Origin: Spirosoma sp.
GTDB lineage: Bacteria; Bacteroidota; Bacteroidia; Cytophagales; Spirosomataceae
Direction: 5' to 3'
Length of the DNA stretch: 64,000 nt
Assembly (NCBI RefSeq): GCF_026391055.1
Contig: NZ_JAPLET010000029.1
Location: 124,001 to 188,000, forward strand
Of this stretch, positions 55,250-64,000 are shown in pieces (the first letter of the stretch is position 1; each line of letters begins with the position of its first letter). The notes beneath the pieces are model-generated. The model saw nothing but the letters and a program-made list of their open reading frames with translations, did no database searches and had not been told where the DNA came from. A program made the translations under genes and the position numbers.

Positions 55250-56029
55250 ATGCAACTCACTAACTCAACCGCCATCGTTACCGGAGGAGCTTCGGGCCTG
55301 GGCGAAGCTACCACCCGATTACTGGTTGCCAATGGTGCCAATGTGGTTATTCTGGATTTGAACGAGTCCCGTGGACAGGCGCTGGCAGAAGAGCTGGGCG
55401 AAACCGTTCGGTTTCATAAAACCAACGTGACGGATGAGTCCGACGTACAGGCCGCTATCAACCTGGCCATCGAAACCTTTGGTGGGCTGCATATCAACGT
55501 CAACTGCGCCGGAGTGGCCGAAGCCCGCAAAACGTTGGGTAAAGTAGAAGGGGTGTACGGTGCCCATTCGCTGTCAGTCTTTCAGAAAGTCATCTCCATT
55601 AACCTGGTTGGTACGTTCAATGTGATCCGGCTGGCGGCTCTGGCTATGGAAACAAACGCACCCAATGCCGAAGGGGAGCGGGGAGTCATTATCAATACCG
55701 CGTCTGTAGCGGCTTACGACGGCCAGATCGGGCAGGCCGCTTACGCTGCCTCTAAAGGGGGAATTGTTGGCATGACCCTGCCTATTGCCCGTGATTTGTC
55801 CCGGTCCGGCATCCGGGTCATGACCATTGCGCCGGGTTTGTTCGAGACACCGTTGCTGGCCAGTTTACCGGAAGAAGCGCGGCTGTCGCTGGGTCAGCAA
55901 GTACCGTTCCCGTCGCGCCTTGGGCGGCCGGGTGAGTACGCGATGCTGACGAAAAGCATCATCGAGAACCCTATGCTGAATGGTGAAGTGATCCGGCTGG
56001 ATGGTGCCATTCGAATGGGACCCAGGTGA
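55250..56029 (+). CDS. Type-2 3-hydroxyacyl-CoA dehydrogenase-like SDR
   Basis: 259-aa cytoplasmic NAD-dependent SDR, similar in layout to HSD17B10/type-2 3-hydroxyacyl-CoA dehydrogenase. Coenzyme motif TGGASGLGEA (about 12-21), NCAGVAEA, catalytic YAASKGG (about 166-172). The insert GKVEGVYGAHSLSVFQKVI after the NAG-like motif is typical of this subgroup. Probable role in fatty-acid or branched-chain acyl-CoA oxidation. Directly downstream of the nucleotidase gene, co-transcribed. Confidence 0.9.
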   Translation: MQLTNSTAIVTGGASGLGEATTRLLVANGANVVILDLNESRGQALAEELGETVRFHKTNVTDESDVQAAINLAIETFGGLHINVNCAGVAEARKTLGKVEGVYGAHSLSVFQKVISINLVGTFNVIRLAALAMETNAPNAEGERGVIINTASVAAYDGQIGQAAYAASKGGIVGMTLPIARDLSRSGIRVMTIAPGLFETPLLASLPEEARLSLGQQVPFPSRLGRPGEYAMLTKSIIENPMLNGEVIRLDGAIRMGPR

Positions 56030-56055
56030 GTGGTTTTAGTTGGGCACTAAATCGG

Positions 56056-56114
56056 TAAGTCAGTAAGTGGCTAACGCGAAAGCAATATGAACGCGTCAGC
56101 CACTTACCGACTTA
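56056..56114. repeat. 23-bp near-perfect inverted repeat between convergent genes
   Basis: Arms 56056-56078 and 56092-56114 with two mismatches and a 13-nt loop. The right arm covers the stop codon of the TolC gene. Likely a shared bidirectional terminator without a clear T-run. Confidence 0.75.
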
Positions 56115-57575
56115 CTGACTTATTAGTGCGTTTGTTCCGGCTGCGTACCACAGGGCGGCTACCGCTTTCTGCTGTTTGGTACGTAGCTCTTCCAGCTTGA
56201 TCTCCAAGTCGATCAGCTTCGATTCCCGGCTATTGACCAGAAACAGAGAACTCTCGCCGATGTCGAATTTCTGCTGTTCTGCGCTGAGTAAAATCCGTTG
56301 GTTATTAACGGTCTGCTGCTGTATATCGATCTGGCGCTCCAGGGCTTTTAGCTCGTTCCAAGCAGCCTGAACATCATTGCTGATGGCCCGGCTGGTTTGT
56401 TGCCGTTCCAGGGTAACCTGCTGGTTTTTGATTTGAATTTGCCGAAGCTTACCCCGCTCTTTTCTCAGGAAGAGGGGAAAGGTGAGGTCCACACCGATTT
56501 TATGATTATCGGCCCTGAAGGCGTAATAGCTTGCCCAGTCGTAACCAACGCCTGCTGCGGGCGTCCGGCTCAGCAGATTGGCGTTTACTACCAGTTGCGG
56601 TTGCAGCAGCGACCGCTGAAACCGCTCATCCAGCGCCAGTTGCTGCCCTTTGGCCGTTAGTTTCAGTAACTCCGGGTGCAGGTCGGCGGCTTTGCCCAGC
56701 AACGCCTGAAGCGTTGCTTCGTCGAGCCGGCCGTTGGGGACCGGCTGGGGCGCCACGTTAGGCAGCAGATCAACCGGCTGGGGCGTGCCACCATCAGCAC
56801 TGTTCCATAAAAAGACGCTCAGCCGCAATCGGGCATTTTGCAGATTGACCTCCGCCTGCTGGAACTGTACCAGCCGGTCCTGGGCCGTAATGAGCGCTTC
56901 GGTAGTATCGATAGCTGCCGCATCGCCCAGCAACGACCGCTGTTGTATGGCCCGAAAGCGGGTATCGGCTACCTGATATCCGTTCTGGATTAGTCGGTAT
57001 TGCTGATACGCCATGTACCATTCCCAATAGGTTTTGGCTGCATCGAATAGGGTTTTGTTAATGAGTTTAAGGCGTTCGGCATCGGCCAGGTTAACGGCCA
57101 GTCTGGCCTGTCGCAGGGCAGTGCGTCGGGCGTCAATGATCAGCCCCTGACCAACGGGAACGCGTATCCCTAGGGCTGCCAGTCCGGTTTCGGGCACTCG
57201 GTTCTCGGGGTTGAGGTACTCACCAATGTTTCGGTCGTAGGTTAACTTGACGTCGATACCGGCGGGTAATACCGGCACCGTCAGGCCAGATTGCCATTGG
57301 TCGTAATACAAAGACTGCCCAAACTCTTTCCGGTCGTAGGTTGAGAATAGCTTAGGGTCAAAGGCTCCCCGGGCCTGCATGATTTCCTGCTGGGCTTCGC
57401 TGTTTAGCAAGGCAGCCTGCCGAACAATTGGGTGATGGCTAAAAACGACCCGGTAAAAATCGGCGGCTGTAAACAGGGTTGTGTCAGAGGAGGATGTTCC
57501 CGCTGGCTGTGCTTTAGCGATCGAATTCAACTGACTACTGATCAACAGACTTAAACCGAATATAATCGTCTTCAT
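56112..57575 (-). CDS. TolC family outer-membrane channel protein
   Basis: 487-aa outer-membrane efflux/secretion channel from the start chosen here (signal MKTIIFGLSLLISSQLNSIA). Helical TolC repeats: AQPAG..., TLFTAADFYRVVFSHHPIVR, TYDRNIGEYLNPENRVPE, QLALDERFQRSLLQPQLVV. The ATG overlaps the stop of the HlyD gene by 4 bp (ATGA), so the two are translationally coupled. Codons upstream to 57638 overlap HlyD. Third member of the ABC-HlyD-TolC operon. Confidence 0.9.
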   Translation of the reverse strand: MKTIIFGLSLLISSQLNSIAKAQPAGTSSSDTTLFTAADFYRVVFSHHPIVRQAALLNSEAQQEIMQARGAFDPKLFSTYDRKEFGQSLYYDQWQSGLTVPVLPAGIDVKLTYDRNIGEYLNPENRVPETGLAALGIRVPVGQGLIIDARRTALRQARLAVNLADAERLKLINKTLFDAAKTYWEWYMAYQQYRLIQNGYQVADTRFRAIQQRSLLGDAAAIDTTEALITAQDRLVQFQQAEVNLQNARLRLSVFLWNSADGGTPQPVDLLPNVAPQPVPNGRLDEATLQALLGKAADLHPELLKLTAKGQQLALDERFQRSLLQPQLVVNANLLSRTPAAGVGYDWASYYAFRADNHKIGVDLTFPLFLRKERGKLRQIQIKNQQVTLERQQTSRAISNDVQAAWNELKALERQIDIQQQTVNNQRILLSAEQQKFDIGESSLFLVNSRESKLIDLEIKLEELRTKQQKAVAALWYAAGTNALISQ

Positions 57576-58924
57576 TTTTTGCTCTCTTCTTTGGGCTCCT
57601 CTTTCAAACTCGGCGGGAAACCGTTCAACTGCCGCCATAATTCATACCAGATCGGTACATCGTCGAGCATTACCCAGCCATAAACGCCCGAGCCCACCCG
57701 AAGTTGCTGTGGCCAGGGCTGGTCGCCTTTCTGTACTTTGGGTTTCACCAAAAGCCGATATTTGCCATTTACACTATTGACCGCATCGATGACGGCTACT
57801 TCACCGCCAAACGTACCAACAGCTACAGAAGGCCAGCCCGAAAACTGAATGGCAGGCCATCCGTCAAACTGGAGCCGCACCGTACGGCCTCGCTGAATCA
57901 GCGGCACATCCATGGGGCGGACGTATAACTCAATGGCCACTGAGGGGTGAGCAGGTTGTAATGTAGCGATCGACTCACCTTCTTTGATCATTTCCCCAAT
58001 ACCGGCTTTCATTGACCGTACTACAAAGCCATCCTGCGGGGCACGAACGACATAGAGACCCCGCCGAACATCGACACTGCTGATCTTATTCTGTAGTTTC
58101 GAAATCTCACCTTCCGCTTCGGCCCGGTACGAAACCGCTGAACTACGATCGGACATCGTTTTAGCTATTTTCTCCTGATAATCGGCCTGAATGGTGTTCA
58201 AGTCGAGCCGGGAGTTGATAAGCTCCTGTCGGGATACGTTCAGTTTATTTTCCTGGGCAATCACTTTGGCGTTATCTTCCTGAACTTTCAACCGGCGGGT
58301 TTCCAGGTCCGTCAGCGAAAAGAGACCATTGCGGTAGCCTTTCTCGAAGCGTTCAAGCCGGTCGAGGGCAATCTGGTAATTTTTCTGAACGGCAATCAGA
58401 TCGGTGCTGTCGCTGATGACTTTGAACTGGCTCTGCCGTACTTTGTTACGTGCCGCAGCCAGCTTCACCTGCAAGCCTGCCTGTAGAGCCGCCAGTTGCC
58501 CATCCAGCGCCGAAATTTTAGCCCCTGTCGCTGTCAGGCTGCCTTGCTTGGCGTCCAGCTGTTCATCCAGTCGCTGGGGCAGGTTGGGATCGAAATAGTC
58601 GTCTTTGATCTCGGAAATAACCAGCAAGGTATCGCCCTTCCGAACGGCCTGTCCTTCCTGAATTTTCCAACGCTCAATTCGGCCCGCGATGGCATTCTGC
58701 ACCGTTTGTGGCCTGTCCTGAGGGGTTAGTGCGGTTACACTGCCCTCGCCGTTAATGTTCTGTTGCCAGGGTAAAAACAGCACCGCCAGGCTGAGGAACA
58801 AGATGATCAGCATCCAGCGACCCAGCCGTCGACCGGCATCGGGCTGGGGTAAGGTATGCAGGGTCTTGAGCGGGTAGTGGTTAAACAGCTGTTCGTCAAC
58901 CCGCTGATTGGATATGTTAAGCAT
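57572..58924 (-). CDS. HlyD family membrane-fusion protein
   Basis: 450-aa periplasmic adaptor. A membrane helix at about 33-52 (RWMLIILFLSLAVLFLPW) anchors it; then a lipoyl/barrel part (ERWKIQEGQAVRKGDTLL), a long coiled coil (about 120-285) and a second lipoyl half (APQDGFVVRSMKAGIGEMIKEG) plus beta barrel. Its start overlaps the preceding membrane gene by 8 bp. It bridges the inner-membrane exporter and TolC. Confidence 0.92.
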   Translation of the reverse strand: MLNISNQRVDEQLFNHYPLKTLHTLPQPDAGRRLGRWMLIILFLSLAVLFLPWQQNINGEGSVTALTPQDRPQTVQNAIAGRIERWKIQEGQAVRKGDTLLVISEIKDDYFDPNLPQRLDEQLDAKQGSLTATGAKISALDGQLAALQAGLQVKLAAARNKVRQSQFKVISDSTDLIAVQKNYQIALDRLERFEKGYRNGLFSLTDLETRRLKVQEDNAKVIAQENKLNVSRQELINSRLDLNTIQADYQEKIAKTMSDRSSAVSYRAEAEGEISKLQNKISSVDVRRGLYVVRAPQDGFVVRSMKAGIGEMIKEGESIATLQPAHPSVAIELYVRPMDVPLIQRGRTVRLQFDGWPAIQFSGWPSVAVGTFGGEVAVIDAVNSVNGKYRLLVKPKVQKGDQPWPQQLRVGSGVYGWVMLDDVPIWYELWRQLNGFPPSLKEEPKEESKK

Positions 58925-59921
58925 GGGTTTCTGTATCTGTTTCTAAAGGTAAATCGGTGACGGTTGCAATTTTTTCAACGGCGGTCAGCAAGTCAAACAC
59001 AGTATCAATGCCAGAAATTAACTTTTCGACCGAGCTGGTTATCAAAACAATAACGAGTTCGGCGGCTACAAACTGACCCAGCGACATTTCCCGACTTACC
59101 ACCAGGGTTGTTCCTAAAATAAGCAGGCCCCCCGTCACGATGGTCTTGAAGGCGACGGCGCTGTAGAAGAATCGTTTCAATACTTTGAAGTGAGCCGATC
59201 GATAGGCTACGTAGTTGGCTACCAGGTCGTCCATACGGTCTATGGGTTCCATCGAGTCTTCCCGATGGCGGATCAGGGGCAGATCGCGGGCCAGATCTTC
59301 GAGCCAGGCCACCACCTTATATTTATACTTCGATTCGTTGAGGCTGGTGCGCAAGCCAGAAGGGCCATAAATCCAGCTTATAGCCACGATGGCCACCAGT
59401 GTAAACAAACCAAAGGCCAGAAAGACAGGGTGGTAAAATGAGAGCAGGATAATGCCGAACAGAATCTGTACCGCAGCGGCCGTCAGGTCGATGAGCAGTT
59501 TAGGCAGCCCTTTCTGAATGGTGAGCACATCGAAGAAGCGGTTCATCAGTTCAGGCGCGTAATAATCCGACAGAGCTTTGGGGTCGATGCGGGGCAGTCG
59601 ATAGGTAAATTCAAAAGCGGCTTTGGCAAAAATACGCTGTTGGAGCACTTCGACCAGTGTCATTTGACCAACCAGTAGCAAGCCTGTAATGAGGACGCCT
59701 AGTACGACCATGCCAATCAGTACATACACTGAGCTGAAAACCAGTCCACCGGAAACCAGATTAAAAACGGCCTGAATACCGAGTGGCAAGGACAAACTAA
59801 TTACGCCGGTTACGAGCGCATACAAGTAGATGTAGCCAATATCTTTTTTCTCCGTGCCCAGCAGCCGGAATAGCCGTTGCAGTGGAGAAGGCTGGGCTTG
59901 CGGGTAGGTGACTGAAGCCAT
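58917..59921 (-). CDS. ABC exporter membrane domain lacking an ATPase domain
   Basis: 334-aa ABC transporter type-1 membrane domain: about five or six membrane helices (IYLYALVTGVISLSLPLGIQ, VYVLIGMVVLGVLITGLLLV, LTAAAVQILFGIILLSFYH, FGLFTLVAIVAISWIYG) with the intracellular loop segments in between. The protein ends right where an ATP-binding domain should begin (VEKIATVTDLPLETDTETHA), and HlyD starts at once, with no Walker motifs in any frame. No signal of a frameshift. It could borrow an ATPase in trans, or work as a non-canonical export subunit. Confidence 0.85.
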   Translation of the reverse strand: MASVTYPQAQPSPLQRLFRLLGTEKKDIGYIYLYALVTGVISLSLPLGIQAVFNLVSGGLVFSSVYVLIGMVVLGVLITGLLLVGQMTLVEVLQQRIFAKAAFEFTYRLPRIDPKALSDYYAPELMNRFFDVLTIQKGLPKLLIDLTAAAVQILFGIILLSFYHPVFLAFGLFTLVAIVAISWIYGPSGLRTSLNESKYKYKVVAWLEDLARDLPLIRHREDSMEPIDRMDDLVANYVAYRSAHFKVLKRFFYSAVAFKTIVTGGLLILGTTLVVSREMSLGQFVAAELVIVLITSSVEKLISGIDTVFDLLTAVEKIATVTDLPLETDTETHA

Positions 59922-59941
59922 ATTAAAAAGGTTTAATCTCT

Positions 59942-59974
59942 TGATAGTAATACTATCAGTTATGCAAACATAAC
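59942..59974. promoter_or_regulatory. Two adjacent palindromes in the TetR/exporter promoter
   Basis: TGATAGT-AAT-ACTATCA at 59942-59958 and GTTATG-CAAA-CATAAC at 59959-59974. They lie in the 119 bp between the exporter operon and the TetR gene, the usual place for a TetR-type operator. Confidence 0.6.
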
Positions 59975-60040
59975 TTTTATGTCTGAAAGTTCGTTTCTTT
60001 GCTTACCGTTTTTTATGTCAGCGGTGTTTACGTTCGATAA

Positions 60041-60757
60041 ATGGAATACACTGTACTGGTGCGGATGAACGAGAAGTTATTTCTACGTGATCCAGAGAGC
60101 TCAGAATTAGGTCGGCGAATAGTTCGGCAAGGTATCCTTTTGATGGCAGATATTGGCTTCGAAGAAATGACATTTCGTAAGTTAGCTGATCGCATCAACA
60201 CAAAAGAAGCCAGTATCTATCGTTATTTTGAAAATAAGCATCGTTTGCTGGTTTATGTTGTTGCCTGGTATTGGCAATGGCTTGAATACCAGCTTATTTT
60301 TCAGACCAATAATCTGCCTGATCCCAGAGAGAAGCTGGAGCGGGTGCTGAAGTTGCTGTTACTCAAAGATGTCAGTTCTTTCAGCTCGCAACCTGTTGCC
60401 GACGAACTGGACATTGTGGCCCTGCACGGCATCGTTATTCGTGAAGCTAGCAAAGCCTACCTGACACGCCACATTACGGAGGATAACCGGCAGCAACTCT
60501 TCAAACCCTATAAAGATTTGTGCAGCCGTATTGCCGGTATTATTCTGGAGTACCGTCCCGATTATCCGTTTGCTCGCTCGCGTGCCAGTTCAATCATTGA
60601 AACCGCTCATTATCAGGCATTTTTTATGCAAAATTTACCGTCGTTAACGGATTTTGGTTCGAAACCCAACGAGACGCCTTCGCCAGAAAACGATGAGCGT
60701 CTGCTGCGCTTTCTTCAGCATCTCCTCTTTTCCTCACTCGAAACAGATACGTTCTGA
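60041..60757 (+). CDS. TetR/AcrR family regulator
   Basis: 238-aa regulator. DNA-binding HTH at about 30-70 (GILLMADIGFEEMTFRKLA, EASIYRYFENKHRLLVYVV), then an all-helical ligand domain. An alternative start is Met9 at 60065. Divergent from the exporter operon with a palindrome pair between them; it most likely represses the operon and itself. Ligand unknown. Confidence 0.88.
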   Translation: MEYTVLVRMNEKLFLRDPESSELGRRIVRQGILLMADIGFEEMTFRKLADRINTKEASIYRYFENKHRLLVYVVAWYWQWLEYQLIFQTNNLPDPREKLERVLKLLLLKDVSSFSSQPVADELDIVALHGIVIREASKAYLTRHITEDNRQQLFKPYKDLCSRIAGIILEYRPDYPFARSRASSIIETAHYQAFFMQNLPSLTDFGSKPNETPSPENDERLLRFLQHLLFSSLETDTF

Positions 60758-61218
60758 CCAAGATTATAAGTTCATACCGCTGCCCCGATCACTATAAAAA
60801 ATCACCGGCTTTCGAAGTTCGAAGTGCCGGTGAAGAATACTACCAACCTAATTTCTAAAAATTGATTAGAGAAGGCAATATAAGAATGAATGGATACAAT
60901 CTATAAATATTTATAAAATACACTGAATTAGTTAAAATAATTTTATTGGCTTTACCCTGTCCTTCCGCATACGCTCGCGTATTCATGCTGAAAGCTATCC
61001 AACTGCTAGGGTAGCCATGTTTGCCTATATATAATCTTATGACCTTACGTAGAATAAATTACTACATAAACTATAATTGAACGAATAATATATTTAATTA
61101 AAATTATTGTAAGGAATTTTATTTTATAGATCTGATACTTAGTAAAATATAATAATTTATAATTGTCCTTTAATCTACGTTATAGTTTTTCTTGTATAAA
61201 CTCTCTATCGCTAATTGC
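60758..61218. other. 461-bp interval, hairpin then AT-rich promoter
   Basis: Contains the hairpin 60802-60833 after the TetR gene and a long AT-rich stretch (about 60850-61200) upstream of the SusC gene. Confidence 0.6.
60796..60833. terminator. Hairpin after the TetR gene
   Basis: 8-bp stem 60802-60809 with 60826-60833; the T-run lies on the minus-strand side (six T), so it may work in both directions. Confidence 0.55.
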
Positions 61219-64000
61219 ATGAAAGAACGATTATTTGCACTTCTCTGCTTACTCCCTTTGCTTTCAGTGGCCCAGCAGCGCGTTGTGCGTGGTAAAGTGA
61301 GCGATGCTAATGGGAAAGAATCCCTCCCGGGCACAACCGTGACGGTGAAAGGTGGTACTGCGGGTACAGTAACCGATGCGCAGGGTACCTATCAGATAAA
61401 TGTTCCTGACAAATCAGCAACGCTGGTTTTCTCGTCTGTCGGCTTTCAACTACAGGAGGTGTCTGTTGGTAATCAGCAAGTTATTGATGTGTCGCTTATT
61501 GCCGATACCAAGCAACTAAGTGAAGTTGTAGTAACGGCAGCGGGTATAAAACGAGACAAAAATGCGCTCGGCTATTCAGTATCAACCCTGGATGCCAACA
61601 AGCTGGCCCAGCGATCAGAACCGGACCCGCTCCGGGCACTTACCGGTAAAGTGGCGGGTGTCAATGTACAGGGGTCGGGTGGGGCCGCCGGTGGTGCAAC
61701 AAATATTACTATTCGGGGAAACTCCTCGTTAGGCAATAACAACCAGCCCCTGTTTGTTGTCGATGGAGTACCCTTTGATAATTCCAGTTTTGGTGGTACA
61801 GATGGTACCGTGGGTGGCTCGACTGTTACTAACCGGGCCTTCGACCTGGACCCGAACAACATCCTGACCATGACGGTGTTGAAAGGTGCTGCTGCGGCAG
61901 CGCTTTACGGTTCCAGAGCGGCTAACGGAGCAATTATTGTGACCACAAAAGCTGGTAAGAGTACCAGCCGAAAAGGGCTTGAGGTTACGTATAGTACTGG
62001 CTATTCAACAGAAACGGTAGCCGGTTTGCCGGAATATCAAACCAAGTACGGCCAGGGGACAAACTTCGATTACCGGAGTGGCGTATTCGGTTCGTGGGGG
62101 CCTCCTTACGCGGGTTACACCAGCCTGATTCCAACACGGGCCACCATTCCGCATCCGCTCACGACGAATAACCGCTACCCATCAACGGTATTTCCGCAGT
62201 TTTATCAGGCCGATGGCATAACACCCATTCAGGTACCTTACCAGTCGTATTCGCAGGGTAACGCCAAAAATTTCTTCCGGACAGGAAACGTCTTTGAAAA
62301 CGCCCTCTCAGTATCGACAGGGGGGGCGAAGGGGAATTTTACAGTGGGCCTTTCCCGGACGGGCAATCAGGGTGTAGTGCCTGAGAACCAGATTACCCGT
62401 ACCGGAATAAACATTGGTGGTAACGCCCAACTGGACAACAAGTTCTACGTGAGCGGTGCCCTGAACTACGTCAACACCGAACAGGTATCTCCGCAGGTGA
62501 CGGCGGCCAATGGCAGCGGTAGTTCCATCATGGATATCCTGATGTTCGTGCCCACCAGCTTCGACCTGACGGGCTACCCAAATACCAATCCGCTAAACGG
62601 CAACAACGTATATGACCGCGTTGGTACGGATAATCCTTACTGGTCGGTCAAAAACAGTCCGACGATTAGTAAGGTGGATCGGTATTACGGAAACGTTGTG
62701 TTGGGTGTTGATCCGCTGCCGTGGCTGAACGTGCAGAATACCGTTGGGTTCAATGCGTATACCGACCGGCGTGTGGTTGTCAATGGAAAAGGCGGGGATT
62801 ACTTCCCGAACGGCAACATTACGAACGACAATATCTATCGGCAGGAGCTGGACAACACCCTGCTTGTAACGGCAACGAAACCCCTTTCGGAAAACATTGG
62901 CCTGAAAGTAATTCTGGGTAACAACGTTAACCAGCGGGTAACCGAGCGACAGGTCGTGTTTGGCGATGGGATCATTTTTCGGGGCATCAACTCGCTGAAT
63001 AACACCAGCGTGACCATTCCCCGCGTGTTGCCTAACAACCGGAATAACTTCAAGCAACGTTACTTCGCGTTCTTCACGGATATTTCGCTTGACTACAAAA
63101 ACTACGCGTTTTTAAACCTCGTAGCCCGTAACGATGTCTCGTCTACACTGCCCGCCAGCAATCGGAGCTACCTGTATGGCGGGGCCAGTGCTTCCCTGAT
63201 CTTTACCGAAGCGTTGAAGCTGCCTAAAAACGTTCTTTCGTTTGGTAAGCTTCGGGCGGGGTACACACGGGTAGGTAATGAAGCTACACCTTACCAGACG
63301 CAAACCGTGTACATCGCCAATCCTGTTCTGGGCGTTGGCACCGGCACGGGGTCAATCTCATCGCCGTTCAGCGGTCAAAGCACACTATCTGAATCAGACT
63401 TGCTGGCTAACTCAGAGTTGAAGCCAGAGTTCATTACCGAGCTTGAGGTGGGTACGGAATTGCAGTTTTTTAATAACCGGATTGGCCTGGATATCACCTA
63501 TTACAACAAGATCAGTACGTCGCAGATTTTCACGGTCAACGCTACTCCCTCATCGGGGTATACGCAGCGGGTAATTAACCTGGGGCGTTCGTCTAACGAA
63601 GGTATCGAGATTGGTCTGACGGCAACACCCGTAAAACTCAAGAACGGGTTTAGCTGGGATATTTCGTCGGCCTTTACCATGAACCGTAACATTGTACTGG
63701 ACATAGGTGCGCTGAAAGAACTACCGTACGGTGGTTTCTCAGATCTAGGCAGCGTACACATTGCCGGTCAGCCCTACGGACAGATTCGCGGGTCGACGTA
63801 TGCCAGAGATGAGGTGGGCAATATCCTGGTCAACCCGAATACAGGGAAGCCGATTCTGAGTGGTAAAACGGCCGCTATCGGTAACCCGAATCCAGATTTT
63901 ATTCTTGGCATAACCAATACCTTTACTTACAAAGGACTTACGCTCAGCGCCTTGTTTGACTGGAAGAAAGGGGGCGACATGTATTCTTTTACGGCCTATG
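61219..64000 (+). CDS. SusC/RagA family TonB-linked transporter (cut by window edge)
   Basis: TonB-dependent transporter, 927 codons visible and open at the right edge. Signal MKERLFALLCLLPLLSVAQ; carboxypeptidase-regulatory-like domain (about 20-105; GKVSDANGKESLPGTTVTVK); TonB-box region LSEVVVTAAGIKRDKNALGY; plug motifs PLFVVDGVPFD and LKGAAAAALYGSRAANGAII; then the beta barrel. The ATG at 61219 gives a normal signal peptide. A partner SusD gene is expected just beyond the window. The GIKRDK-type plug belongs to the SusC/RagA signature group. Confidence 0.93.
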   Translation, partial: MKERLFALLCLLPLLSVAQQRVVRGKVSDANGKESLPGTTVTVKGGTAGTVTDAQGTYQINVPDKSATLVFSSVGFQLQEVSVGNQQVIDVSLIADTKQLSEVVVTAAGIKRDKNALGYSVSTLDANKLAQRSEPDPLRALTGKVAGVNVQGSGGAAGGATNITIRGNSSLGNNNQPLFVVDGVPFDNSSFGGTDGTVGGSTVTNRAFDLDPNNILTMTVLKGAAAAALYGSRAANGAIIVTTKAGKSTSRKGLEVTYSTGYSTETVAGLPEYQTKYGQGTNFDYRSGVFGSWGPPYAGYTSLIPTRATIPHPLTTNNRYPSTVFPQFYQADGITPIQVPYQSYSQGNAKNFFRTGNVFENALSVSTGGAKGNFTVGLSRTGNQGVVPENQITRTGINIGGNAQLDNKFYVSGALNYVNTEQVSPQVTAANGSGSSIMDILMFVPTSFDLTGYPNTNPLNGNNVYDRVGTDNPYWSVKNSPTISKVDRYYGNVVLGVDPLPWLNVQNTVGFNAYTDRRVVVNGKGGDYFPNGNITNDNIYRQELDNTLLVTATKPLSENIGLKVILGNNVNQRVTERQVVFGDGIIFRGINSLNNTSVTIPRVLPNNRNNFKQRYFAFFTDISLDYKNYAFLNLVARNDVSSTLPASNRSYLYGGASASLIFTEALKLPKNVLSFGKLRAGYTRVGNEATPYQTQTVYIANPVLGVGTGTGSISSPFSGQSTLSESDLLANSELKPEFITELEVGTELQFFNNRIGLDITYYNKISTSQIFTVNATPSSGYTQRVINLGRSSNEGIEIGLTATPVKLKNGFSWDISSAFTMNRNIVLDIGALKELPYGGFSDLGSVHIAGQPYGQIRGSTYARDEVGNILVNPNTGKPILSGKTAAIGNPNPDFILGITNTFTYKGLTLSALFDWKKGGDMYSFTAY

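Overview
The window comes from a Bacteroidota genome, most likely a Cytophagales/Spirosomataceae organism (Spirosoma-like). Evidence: two SusC/RagA TonB-linked transporters, one with its SusD partner; many secreted sugar-active enzymes and lipoproteins; a Bacteroidota-type cold-shock protein with a lysine-rich N-terminus; a ThuA/sugar-dehydrogenase/cytochrome c fusion; and Tat-type RR signals on several periplasmic enzymes. No rRNA, tRNA, CRISPR array or intact insertion sequence was recognised.

Layout. 0-2.1 kb: a TolC-type outer-membrane protein (cut by the left edge) and a sensor kinase. 2.2-6.7 kb: a small gene with its own terminator, a cold-shock protein, an unknown gene, the YifB/ComM ATPase and an AraC regulator. 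7.1-14.2 kb: a glycan-utilisation locus (SusC, SusD, GH2). 14.4-20.6 kb: methionine aminopeptidase, lipoproteins (one broken), a NIPSNAP protein, a short-chain dehydrogenase and a lone molybdenum-hydroxylase large subunit. 21.1-28.5 kb: two giant minus-strand genes, a patatin-like membrane protein and a ThuA/sugar dehydrogenase/PKD/cytochrome c fusion. 28.8-32.6 kb: a ScyD/E-like propeller lipoprotein, a GH125 mannosidase and two small secreted proteins.

32.7-39.0 kb is the most coherent block. A minus-strand operon encodes a secreted esterase, a VOC-type extradiol dioxygenase, a GalB-like hydratase, a GalC/RraA-like aldolase, a DUF1932-type dehydrogenase and a GalD/PrpF-type tautomerase, with a divergent PobR-like AraC regulator. 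Together these would take gallate (or a close relative) through 4-oxalomesaconate and 4-carboxy-4-hydroxy-2-oxoadipate to pyruvate and oxaloacetate. The ring-cleaving enzyme is of a different fold family from known gallate dioxygenases.

40.2-43.9 kb: an NmrA-like protein, a second AraC regulator and a type-B carboxylesterase. 44.4-46.9 kb: an AT-rich accessory patch with a gene broken by two in-frame stops, a small two-helix membrane protein, an FRG-domain protein and an NmrA remnant. 47-53.3 kb: a LacI regulator, an OmpA-domain protein, a DUF1810 protein, hypotheticals and a Gfo/Idh/MocA oxidoreductase. 53.4-56.0 kb: an ECF-like sigma factor, a 2Fe-2S ferredoxin, a YjjG-type nucleotidase and a short-chain dehydrogenase. 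56.1-60.8 kb: a type-I-secretion-like operon (ABC membrane domain without an ATPase domain, HlyD, TolC) with a divergent TetR regulator and two palindromes in the shared promoter. The window ends inside a second SusC-family gene.

Long near-perfect intergenic hairpins are frequent. Many act as terminators; some look like REP or MITE-like repeats.
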